The notes under the pieces: model-generated
What the model was told of the DNA's origin: nothing
The model's input: the letters and a program-made list of their open reading frames with translations, nothing else
Database searches by the model: none
DNA from: an uncultured Lachnospiraceae bacterium
Lineage (GTDB): Bacteria; Bacillota; Clostridia; Lachnospirales; Lachnospiraceae
Reading direction: 5' to 3'
Length of the DNA: 18,893 nt
Assembly (NCBI GenBank): GCA_947628025.1
Contig: CANQYH010000023.1
Location: 1-18,893, forward strand
Made by a program: the position numbers and the translations under genes
Shown here: piece after piece, positions 1-5,945 of the stretch
Numbering within the stretch: the first letter of the stretch is position 1
Layout: each line of letters starts with the position of its first letter

Positions 1-61
1 CTCGATGGTTATAGTATTGCATCCTCCGGCGGCCGGAGGATGCTATACTATAACCATCGAG
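1..61. repeat. Near-perfect 61-nt inverted repeat (long hairpin) upstream of the XRE regulator
   Basis: Arms 1-29 and 33-61 are reverse complements apart from one T/T mismatch (18 against 44); C30 and G32 also pair, so the symmetry centre is G31. The ends read CTCGATGGTTATAG and CTATAACCATCGAG. No T-run follows on the plus strand, so it does not look like an ordinary intrinsic terminator. It abuts the window edge, so whether it ends an upstream gene, is a small mobile repeat, or is a leader structure of the downstream regulator cannot be decided here. Confidence 0.85.
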
Positions 62-95
62 GGGCCCTGAGAATGATCAAGAGCAAAGGATGGTT

Positions 96-1157
96 ATGAA
101 TATGGAAATGAATCTGGAGATGGGTAAGATCATCCGGACGCTGCGGATGAGCAAGCGCGTCCATCAGGAAGATGTGGCTCGTTATTTGGGAGTTTCTGCC
201 CAGGCGGTTTCCAAGTGGGAGACCTGCGCCGCTCTGCCGGATATCACACTGTTACCGGCGATCGCGGTGTATTTCGGAGTGTCGATCGACGAGCTGTTCC
301 AGCTGTCGGACGAGAGCCGGTTTGAGCGGATCGAGAACATGATGGTGCGGGAGTCCAGGATCGCGCCGGAGACGTTCCACCAGGCAGTGGGATTTTTGAA
401 AGACGTCCTGGTGGAACAGCCGGACAATGTACGTGCCTGCACCGATCTGGCGGACCTTTACAATCACCGGGCCGCGGGCGACCGCCGTCTGGCGGCGGAA
501 TACGCCAGGCGCGCGATTGAGATGGCCCCGGAGGAAAAACCGGGATGGGTCGCGTATCAGGAGGCCAGCGGTGCGGTCTGCGGCGACGAGTGGTACGACA
601 ATCATTTCGAAGCGATCGAGTATTTTAAGGAGTTTTTGAGGAAGAATCCGGGAAATTTTCCGGGGCTGTATGCGATCATTGAGAATCTTCTGGCGGACAA
701 GCGCTATGACGAGGCTGTGCCTTATATCCGGGATCTGCAGAAGATCAAGGACGATTATCAGGCCGTCGTTTACCTGGGCGACGTGGCGATGGGGCGCGGA
801 GAGCGGGAGGAAGCGCTGCGGCTGTGGGATCAGGCTGTGGAGAAAAGTCCGGACAAATGGCAGGTTTATTGCGACAGAGCAGACCGCCTGAAGAAGCTGG
901 GAAAAGTGCGGGAAGCCATGGCGGATTACGAACATTGCTTCGAGATGCAGCCGAAGCCCCGCCTGACGGACGGCCTGTATTCTCTGGCTCAGATGCATGA
1001 ACTGCTCGGAGAATATGACGCCGCCATCGACGATTACCGGCGTATTCTGAAATGCACCGAGGAGGATTACGGCGAGGTGTATGAGCCGGTGAGAGAGGAG
1101 ATCGAGGGGAAGATCCGAAAGCTGCGGGAGCGGAAAGGGCAGACCGCCGGCGATTGA
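96..1157 (+). CDS. XRE-family HTH transcriptional regulator with C-terminal TPR repeats
   Basis: A probable cytoplasmic DNA-binding regulator. The N-terminal 65 or so residues form a Cro/C1-type helix-turn-helix (GKIIRTLRMSKRVHQEDVA, then GVSAQAVSKWE and a 'LPDITLLPAIAVYFGVSIDELF' type end). From about residue 95 to the C-terminus the protein is helical with several TPR-like units, for example 'EALRLWDQAVEKSPDKW' and 'GEYDAAIDDYRRILK'. Such HTH-TPR proteins often sense a peptide or partner protein through the TPR part; that role is inferred. The frame is open from an ATG at 90, but the AAAGGA ribosome site (85-90) overlaps that codon, so the ATG at 96 (5-nt spacing), or possibly 102, is the better start. 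The gene stands alone on this strand. The hairpin at 1-61 lies in its leader region. The target genes are unknown. Confidence 0.88.
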   Translation: MNMEMNLEMGKIIRTLRMSKRVHQEDVARYLGVSAQAVSKWETCAALPDITLLPAIAVYFGVSIDELFQLSDESRFERIENMMVRESRIAPETFHQAVGFLKDVLVEQPDNVRACTDLADLYNHRAAGDRRLAAEYARRAIEMAPEEKPGWVAYQEASGAVCGDEWYDNHFEAIEYFKEFLRKNPGNFPGLYAIIENLLADKRYDEAVPYIRDLQKIKDDYQAVVYLGDVAMGRGEREEALRLWDQAVEKSPDKWQVYCDRADRLKKLGKVREAMADYEHCFEMQPKPRLTDGLYSLAQMHELLGEYDAAIDDYRRILKCTEEDYGEVYEPVREEIEGKIRKLRERKGQTAGD

Positions 1158-1212
1158 GAAGCCGGACGCCGTGCCGGAAAATACGCTAAAGTAAAAGGGG
1201 AAAAGGGAGCAG

Positions 1213-1252
1213 ATACGCCTGCCGGGACGCGAGAGGTCCGCGGCAGGCGTAT
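1213..1252. terminator. Convergent terminator between the XRE and cyclophilin-like genes
   Basis: A 12-bp stem, ATACGCCTGCCG (1213-1224) with CGGCAGGCGTAT (1241-1252), lies between the two convergent genes. On the minus strand it is followed by CTGCTCCCTTTTCCCCTTTT, an interrupted U-rich tail. On the plus strand the tail is weaker (ATTTGTATA). It probably serves the minus-strand operon mainly. Confidence 0.7.
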
Positions 1253-1267
1253 TTGTATACCCGCTTG

Positions 1268-1660
1268 CTATTCTGCCGATAAGGTGATCGTAACGTCGCC
1301 GTTTCCGAGCAGGTCCGCTAGTTCGCCGGCGGTTTTGTCTGTGATATGCCCGAGTCTGGTGTACGCCCAGTCGTTGGAACCGTAAAATACCACGATCTGA
1401 TTGCCGGCATACAGCACGATGTCGCCGGCCTGGGTCGTGGTCTGCACATCGTCCCGCGGCAGGCCGGTTCCGAGGGAGCCTACCTGCTCGAAGCCGCCGT
1501 ACATGGACATCTGTACGATGAGCGGTCCCTCCTTTACAAGTTCCGCAATGGCGTCCACCGACTCGTTATCTTCCCATTCCACTGAAACGGCGGTATCTCC
1601 AATCTTCATCTGAAGACCGGATCCCAGCGGACTTTTCGTGCTTATTGCATCGTGATTCAT
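1268..1660 (-). CDS. Cyclophilin-like fold protein
   Basis: A 130-residue protein of the bacterial cyclophilin-like family (Pfam Cyclophil_like). The recognisable core runs from 'GLQMKIGDTAVSVEW' through 'MSMYGGFEQVGSLGTGLPR', 'QTTTQAGDIVLYAGNQIVVF' and 'NDWAYTRLGHI' to the C-terminus. Family members are small beta-barrel proteins of unproven activity, often attached to a lipoprotein signal or a flavodoxin domain. Here neither is present, so this copy should be cytoplasmic and free-standing. The start ATG is preceded by an AGAGGG ribosome site about 8 nt upstream. The gene lies 55 nt downstream of the TetR regulator on the same strand and probably shares its promoter, which makes it a likely target of that repressor. 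A prolyl isomerase activity should not be assumed. Confidence 0.85.
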   Translation of the reverse strand: MNHDAISTKSPLGSGLQMKIGDTAVSVEWEDNESVDAIAELVKEGPLIVQMSMYGGFEQVGSLGTGLPRDDVQTTTQAGDIVLYAGNQIVVFYGSNDWAYTRLGHITDKTAGELADLLGNGDVTITLSAE

Positions 1661-1715
1661 GTCGTCTGCCCTCTTTTCTGTATTTTCTGATGTTTGATGT
1701 TCGGATGGTTTGGTC

Positions 1716-2342
1716 TCATCCGCCGCCTAACAGTTTTCTTACGCAATTATAAGTGATCTCATAAATGGACATAAATACGTAATTGACGCCGGCTTCTTCC
1801 ATCGCCGTCCGCTGCTTTTCGGTAACGAAAGTGTAGGGATAAATGCCGAACATGAACGGGAAAAACGTGTAAATAAAATCCTGCTTTTGTTCGATGGACA
1901 TATCCGGAAAATATTGATGGAGACAGGCTATGACCGTGCGGATGGATTCGCCGTAAGCGACCTTAAAATCTCTCAAATGCTCCGGACGGCTGCCGGTTTC
2001 CATGTCATAATGGTTCATGGACATGATCTTTAGAAGCTGGGCGCGTTCTTCCAGGGAATGCGCCAGCATACCGGCAAATTCGTCCTTGGTCATCGTATCG
2101 ACCTGCGCCATCGTCTGTTTCAAGGATGCGCTCCACAGCTTGTACTCTCGTTTCAGCAGAGCCAAAAAGATTTCCTCTTTCGTCTGAAAATAATTGTAAA
2201 TGGATGTGCGTGTGAAGCTGGTTGCGTTCCCGATCTCCTTGATGGTGATCTCCTTAAAGCTCATCGTCTGGTAGAGCTTTTCACAGGCGTTGATAATTTC
2301 CTCTTTGCGGGCCTCTGTCAGTTCCGGCGATCCTTTTGGCAT
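1716..2342 (-). CDS. TetR/AcrR-family transcriptional regulator
   Basis: A one-component ligand-responsive repressor by family. Residues about 10-60 carry the TetR helix-turn-helix: 'RKEEIINACEKLYQTMSFKE', then 'ITIKEIGNATSFTRTSIYNY' and 'FQTKEEIFLALLKRE'. The remaining 145 or so residues are the helical ligand-binding and dimerisation part. At 208 residues the length is normal for the family. A strong ribosome site (AAGGAGGG, 6 nt before ATG) fixes the start. The cyclophilin-like gene follows in the same direction. Two related 13-bp inverted repeats in the promoter (2389-2401, 2425-2437) suggest autorepression. The ligand is unknown; drug or small-metabolite sensing is typical but cannot be read from the sequence. 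Confidence 0.92.
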   Translation of the reverse strand: MPKGSPELTEARKEEIINACEKLYQTMSFKEITIKEIGNATSFTRTSIYNYFQTKEEIFLALLKREYKLWSASLKQTMAQVDTMTKDEFAGMLAHSLEERAQLLKIMSMNHYDMETGSRPEHLRDFKVAYGESIRTVIACLHQYFPDMSIEQKQDFIYTFFPFMFGIYPYTFVTEKQRTAMEEAGVNYVFMSIYEITYNCVRKLLGGG

Positions 2343-2388
2343 TTTGCGCCCTCCTTATTTTCCGGCGTTTTCGAAAGACGATCTGTTC

Positions 2389-2437
2389 TGACATAATGTC
2401 AACATAATCAGCATAGCACAATTCTGACACTGCGTCA
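2389..2437. promoter_or_regulatory. Pair of 13-bp operator-like inverted repeats for the TetR protein
   Basis: TGACATAATGTCA (2389-2401) is a perfect inverted repeat about a central A. TGACACTGCGTCA (2425-2437) shares its TGAC/GTCA arms, with the two sites 36 bp apart. The second overlaps the -35 element and the first sits just downstream of the start point, flanking the promoter as expected for a repressor. Binding by the adjacent TetR protein is inferred. Confidence 0.6.
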
Positions 2438-2438
2438 A
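2410..2438 (-). promoter_or_regulatory. Sigma-A-type promoter of the tetR-cyclophilin operon
   Basis: On the minus strand, -35 TTGACG (2433-2438) and -10 TATGCT (2410-2415) are separated by exactly 17 bp. The predicted transcript starts near 2403, giving a leader of about 60 nt. Confidence 0.75.
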
Positions 2439-2598
2439 TATGGTATGAAAAATTTTTTCCGTACCAATATGAGAGCGTTGGAATTTAGCATCTGTGAAAA
2501 CGGTTTTCGTTTTTAAGAAAAATTCACTGTGTTTTGGAGCTTGTTTTTTATCCGGAATTCGCGCGCCGGGTGCGCTGTGCGGCGGCGGAAAACGCTTG

Positions 2599-2638
2599 AA
2601 GTCCGCGGGAGAATATGCTAAAGTAAAACAACGGACTT
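2599..2638 (+). promoter_or_regulatory. Possible promoter flanked by an inverted repeat, ahead of the TIGR04076 gene
   Basis: AAGTCCG (2599-2605) and CGGACTT (2632-2638) flank TATGCTAAAGTAAAA (from 2614), whose TATGCT resembles a -10 box. No -35 box stands at the usual distance. The remainder of 2439-2735 holds AT-rich sequence next to the TetR promoter and nothing else I recognise. Confidence 0.3.
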
Positions 2639-2735
2639 AGCTTATTTTCGTTTTCCACTGCGTTTTGCTCCTGCTGGCAGGACGGCAGATCGGGCGGGAA
2701 GCGCGCCGGAAAAATGCGGATCGGGGACATATGCG

Positions 2736-3050
2736 ATGAAAAAAGTGAAGATTACGGTTATGCGGATGGCCCGTTATGAGGACCTGATGGAGAAATACGA
2801 GAATCCCATAGAACACGCCTGCGATCTGCGCGAGGGGCAGGTATGGATCGCCAACGGCTGGCGGCGGCCGGAGGGCCTGTGCGAGAGCGCCTGGGAGACG
2901 ATGTCGGCGTTTGTGCTGACGCTGGCCTGTGGCGGCGAGGATATCTACGACGGCTGGATGAAAAATAAAAAGTCCGCGATGATCTCCTGCAACGATGGTT
3001 TCCGGCCGGTCAGTTTCCTTTTGGAAGCCATGGATGCGGAAGCGGAGTGA
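2736..3050 (+). CDS. TIGR04076 family protein
   Basis: A 104-residue protein that I recognise as the TIGR04076 family of small proteins of unknown function, widespread in anaerobic bacteria. Family hallmarks visible here are the start 'MKKVKITVMRMARYEDLMEKY', a central 'EGLCESAWETMSAFVLTLACGG' and the C-terminal 'CNDGFRPVSFLLEAMD'. There is no signal peptide and no membrane segment, so it should be cytoplasmic. Two conserved-looking cysteines (in GLCESAW and ISCNDGF) may be structural or metal-binding, which is a guess. A GGGGA ribosome site lies 8-9 nt before the ATG. The next gene starts 117 bp downstream on the same strand. No function can be assigned. Confidence 0.85.
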   Translation: MKKVKITVMRMARYEDLMEKYENPIEHACDLREGQVWIANGWRRPEGLCESAWETMSAFVLTLACGGEDIYDGWMKNKKSAMISCNDGFRPVSFLLEAMDAEAE

Positions 3051-3167
3051 GGTGTTGGATCATTCGGAGCAGTACGGCACGGTGGCAGGAGATCGGGCCG
3101 ACCGGCCGGTGTTGTTTCGGAATTGCGGCGGGAGATTCATTTAAACCGGCGGCGGGGGGGACTGTAT

Positions 3168-3908
3168 ATGGAAAAATGGCTGATCATTGCGGGAATCATT
3201 CTGGCAGCGGCGCTGGCTCTGAGGGCGCTTTGGCGGCGCGTTGCGAACAGTACGGAAATGGCGGTGCTGCGTTATTTTGCCAGAGCTGCGAAAAACGGAG
3301 ACATTAACGACCGTTTGTCCGAAACCCCGAAATCTCTTTCTTCCATGGATAAGATTTTTCTGCCGCAGATTTTGCAGGACTTCCCGGAGTTTAACTGGAA
3401 TGAATTTAAGGCGGTCATCTCGGCCAGCATCTGCAATATGCTGCGGGCCATTGACGCCCGGGATATCGGGCTCATGGGGACGGATCCGGTGCAGAGCCCG
3501 AGGCTGCGGGAGGCGGTGGGCCATGTCCTGGCGGGCACGCAAATCCCATTTTACAGAGATGTAAAGGTGCATGACACGGTCATCAAACGGTATTTCAAAA
3601 AAGAGGGGACCTGTTATATCATCTGTGAATCGGCGGTCGAGTACTACGGCTATGTGGAAGAAAACGGCAGGGTCGTGAGAGGTTATAAAGACCGCAAGCG
3701 CCAGGAGGTTTACGAAACGGAACTGGTTTATATACAGGACGCGGAACGGGCGCCGGGCAGCGGGGGCGGCAGCGTAGGCGTCGTCTGCCCCAACTGCGGC
3801 GCGCCGGTTACCAATCTGGGCGCGAAGCGCTGCGAGTACTGCGGCTCCGCCGTCGAGCCGCTGAATCTCCGGGCCTGGAAGATCCAGTCGATCCGCGGCG
3901 GTTTTTAA
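3168..3908 (+). CDS. Membrane-anchored Tim44-like / zinc-ribbon protein
   Basis: A 246-residue protein in three parts. Residues about 4-22 form one hydrophobic helix ('WLIIAGIILAAALALRALW') that should anchor the N-terminus in the membrane. Residues about 50-190 resemble the Tim44-like/TIM44-related fold ('LPQILQDFPEFNWNEFKAVI', then 'YRDVKVHDTVIKRYFKKEG'). Residues about 208-233 are a zinc ribbon with two Cys pairs, CPNC and CEYC. Such proteins are common and uncharacterised in Clostridia; a scaffolding or envelope role is inference. The frame is open further upstream, but ATG 3168, behind a G-rich ribosome site and leading directly into the membrane helix, is the sensible start. A glycine/serine linker (PGSGGGSVG) joins the last two domains. 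Confidence 0.75.
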   Translation: MEKWLIIAGIILAAALALRALWRRVANSTEMAVLRYFARAAKNGDINDRLSETPKSLSSMDKIFLPQILQDFPEFNWNEFKAVISASICNMLRAIDARDIGLMGTDPVQSPRLREAVGHVLAGTQIPFYRDVKVHDTVIKRYFKKEGTCYIICESAVEYYGYVEENGRVVRGYKDRKRQEVYETELVYIQDAERAPGSGGGSVGVVCPNCGAPVTNLGAKRCEYCGSAVEPLNLRAWKIQSIRGGF

Positions 3909-4013
3909 ACTTGTTCGAACGATCCCGAGTGAATTGCCGGAGAGCCTGTCCGGTAAACAGAGCGGCTTATGCTGTTTCGCGGATCGCGCGTTATGAATAT
4001 GCGGGCAGATGCG

Positions 4014-4043
4014 AAAAGGCCGGAGCACCCGCAGATGCTCCGG
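4014..4043 (-). terminator. Intrinsic terminator of the sugar kinase gene
   Basis: On the minus strand, stem CCGGAGCA...TGCTCCGG (4036-4043 with 4020-4027) is followed by CCTTTTCGC. It lies about 40 bp past the kinase stop codon. Confidence 0.75.
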
Positions 4044-4081
4044 TCTCATAGAGAGAAAACGTTTCTTCTGATCAAAAGTTC

Positions 4082-5170
4082 TTATCGTTTGATGTCGTAA
4101 TTCATGTCCATCAGGTGCCGGATCGCGTCCGCGTCGTCGGTGATATTGGCGTCGCCGCGGATGGTGTGTTTGATGACGCTGCTGGCTACGGCGAAATTGA
4201 TCATGTCCATGGGCTTGAAATGGTGGATCATGGCGTAGATCAGGCCGCTGGCGAAAGCGTCGCCGCCGCCGACCCGGTCGAGGATATTGAACGTGAACAT
4301 CTTGCTTTCAAATGTGTGCCCCTGGTACCACATGAACGCTTTGAGGCTGTTCTCGCTGCCGCTGTGGGCGTAGCGGACGTGGCGGGCGATACATTTCAGG
4401 TTCGGGTAACGCTCGACGAAAGTCTGGAACACGTCGTCCTGCTGTTCATAGCTGGGGCGGAACGGCACATCGTCTTTTACGTCGCCCTTGCTGTGGTCGT
4501 TCTCATCTTTCCACAGATGGTAGGGCTCGATGCCCATCAGCACGTCTACGTAGGGCAGACATTCGGTACAAAAATCCCTGGCTTCCTCCCAGCTCCAGAG
4601 CGTGCTGCGGAAATTGCCGTCAAAGCTGACGGTCAAGCCGTGCTGCTTGGCGGTCTTCAGGCAGTCCATGATCAGGCTGCGGCAGTTGGGAGCCAGGGCC
4701 GGGGTGATGCCGCTCAGATGCAGCCAGGTAAATTCTTTCAAAAGACTGTCCAGGTCGACCTGGCTGAAATCGAATTCGGTGATGGCGCTGTTTTTGCGGT
4801 CGTAAATGACCTTGCTGGAGCGGATGCCGAAGCCGGTTTCCAGGTAATACGTTCCCAGCCGGTGGGTCGGCGTCTGTTCCGGCGTGCTCAGGATCACCGG
4901 AGAGCAGTGGACGTCGTTGCTGCGGAGCATACGCACGGCGCTTTTGCCCAGGCTGTTGTTGGGAACGACCGTGAAGAATGTGCTGTCCACACCCAGATTC
5001 GCCAGGGCCAGGGCGATGTTGGCCTCGCTTCCCCCGTAGCTGGCCTCGAAATTGGTGGCCATGCGGATCTTTTCGTAATTAGGCGGGGTCAGACGGAGCA
5101 TGATCTCACCGATCGTGATAAATCTGGCAGAAGTATCGTCCTGCTGTGTCAATGGATTGAAATGCTGCAT
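4082..5170 (-). CDS. kdgK: PfkB-family sugar kinase, probably 2-keto-3-deoxygluconate kinase
   Basis: A cytoplasmic ATP-dependent sugar kinase of the ribokinase/PfkB family. The N-terminal substrate part 'FITIGEIMLRLTPP' and 'FEASYGGSEANIALALANLG' and the C-terminal 'DRVGGGDAFASGLIYA' box, with the predicted catalytic base Asp304, are all present. The N-terminal pattern is closest to KDG kinases, which make 2-keto-3-deoxy-6-phosphogluconate for the Entner-Doudoroff aldolase step in uronate use. Another keto-sugar or fructose-like substrate is possible, because no aldolase or uronate gene is adjacent. At 362 residues it is slightly longer than typical members, with about 15 extra N-terminal residues. 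The start is set by the strong site TAGGAGGAGG. It has its own promoter (5354-5383) and terminator, so it is a single-gene unit. Confidence 0.85.
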   Translation of the reverse strand: MQHFNPLTQQDDTSARFITIGEIMLRLTPPNYEKIRMATNFEASYGGSEANIALALANLGVDSTFFTVVPNNSLGKSAVRMLRSNDVHCSPVILSTPEQTPTHRLGTYYLETGFGIRSSKVIYDRKNSAITEFDFSQVDLDSLLKEFTWLHLSGITPALAPNCRSLIMDCLKTAKQHGLTVSFDGNFRSTLWSWEEARDFCTECLPYVDVLMGIEPYHLWKDENDHSKGDVKDDVPFRPSYEQQDDVFQTFVERYPNLKCIARHVRYAHSGSENSLKAFMWYQGHTFESKMFTFNILDRVGGGDAFASGLIYAMIHHFKPMDMINFAVASSVIKHTIRGDANITDDADAIRHLMDMNYDIKR

Positions 5171-5353
5171 AGTACCTCCTCCTACAGATTAAATTTTTTT
5201 CGAACTGTCGGCCGGCGCGGCGCTGTCCCGGTTCCGGTCCGGCGCTGTCATAAATCCCGGATGTCACTGTATTCTTTAATCCTTGTCCCCCATAAAATCT
5301 GCCCCAGAACATCCGGACTGTATCCGGGTATTCCGGATATGGTTCCTTTTTCC

Positions 5354-5383
5354 ATTATACTTCATCCGGCCGCCGCCGTGCAA
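5354..5383 (-). promoter_or_regulatory. Promoter of the sugar kinase gene, followed by a long leader
   Basis: Minus strand: -35 TTGCAC (5378-5383), 18-bp spacer, -10 TATAAT (5354-5359). The transcript would start near 5347, giving a leader of about 175 nt before the ATG at 5170. The leader contains several CCGGAT/ATCCGG copies and a GC-rich segment, but I recognise no riboswitch class in it. Confidence 0.7.
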
Positions 5384-5429
5384 TAGTTTTTTGGTTATAT
5401 TCATGGTGTTTAATGGTTTAAAGTTTTTA

Positions 5430-5458
5430 TTTACTGAATCTAAAAGATGTGGTATACT
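5430..5458 (+). promoter_or_regulatory. Promoter of the yerC-iorAB operon
   Basis: -35 TTTACT (5430-5435), 17-bp spacer, -10 TATACT (5453-5458). The -10 lies in an imperfect palindrome, GTGGTATACTAC (5449-5460). A second GTATAC occurs at 5517-5522 just before the ribosome site. Either could be an operator, but this is weak. Confidence 0.7.
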
Positions 5459-5539
5459 ACTTTCGTTGGGGCGGCGCTCAGATTCATTTTGTGCGGGGGA
5501 CGTTCACGGCAGGACCGTATACCAAAGGGGAGAATAACG

Positions 5540-5845
5540 ATGACCAGAAATATTCCAAGGGAACGTAAGATCGCGATGTATGAAGCGATCCTTCAGCTAA
5601 AGGATTTGGATGAATGCTGCAATTTTTTTGAGGATATCTGCGCAATGACGGAGCTGCGGGCCATGGAACAGCGGTTCGAGGTGGCGCGGATGCTGCGGGA
5701 CGATAAGGTCTATACGGAGATCAAGCAGGAGACGAACGCCAGTTCCGCGACGATCAGCCGTGTGAACCGGATGCTGAATTACGGCACCGGCTGTCTGGGG
5801 CAGGTGCTGGACCGGATGTCGGCGGAGCGCGGGGAAGACGCGTAG
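5540..5845 (+). CDS. TrpR-related YerC/YecD family DNA-binding protein
   Basis: A 101-residue protein of the YerC/YecD family, relatives of the Trp repressor. Visible features are a helical N-terminus with 'AILQLKDLDECCNFFEDICA', the family signature 'TELRAMEQRFEVARML', and a helix-turn-helix 'YTEIKQETNASSATISRVNR' followed by 'MLNYGTGC'. These match the TrpR fold, in which the HTH sits in the C-terminal half. The ATG at 5540 follows an AAAGGGGAGA ribosome site and gives the usual family length; the frame extends upstream but without support. The gene lies 100 bp ahead of iorA on the same strand, with no obvious strong promoter between them. That makes it a plausible regulator of aromatic 2-oxoacid metabolism. 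Whether it binds tryptophan is unknown. Confidence 0.9.
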   Translation: MTRNIPRERKIAMYEAILQLKDLDECCNFFEDICAMTELRAMEQRFEVARMLRDDKVYTEIKQETNASSATISRVNRMLNYGTGCLGQVLDRMSAERGEDA

Positions 5846-5945
5846 AGAGAAATGCGGAAAAGACGGCGCGTGGACGGCCGCAAAAAGGCTGGGAGATCGT
5901 GAAGAAAACCGTACCATTATTACATATTAAGAAAGGATTTTTCGT

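Noticed and set aside
1..61. Intrinsic terminator of an upstream gene
   Set aside because: The stem is far too long and nearly loopless, and no T-run follows on the plus strand; kept as an unexplained inverted repeat instead.
252..998. A 248-codon minus-strand frame inside the XRE-TPR gene
   Set aside because: It is a His/Arg/Leu-rich shadow of a well-supported gene, without domain or start signals.
3141..4049. A 302-codon minus-strand frame over the zinc-ribbon gene
   Set aside because: It is Arg/His/Pro-rich and lies antisense to a recognisable gene with its own start site; no family resemblance.
5106..5312. A 68-codon minus-strand frame overlapping the 5' end of the sugar kinase and its leader
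   Set aside because: No ribosome site, overlaps the kinase start in another frame, and no recognisable features; probably leader sequence.
5171..5350. Riboswitch in the sugar kinase leader
   Set aside because: I could not match any conserved core of a known class, and no terminator or sequestered ribosome site is apparent.
4115..5386. A 423-codon open frame on the plus strand opposite the sugar kinase
   Set aside because: It lies antisense to a clear PfkB-family kinase with all motifs, has no ribosome site and resembles no family; it is open because of GC-rich codon bias.
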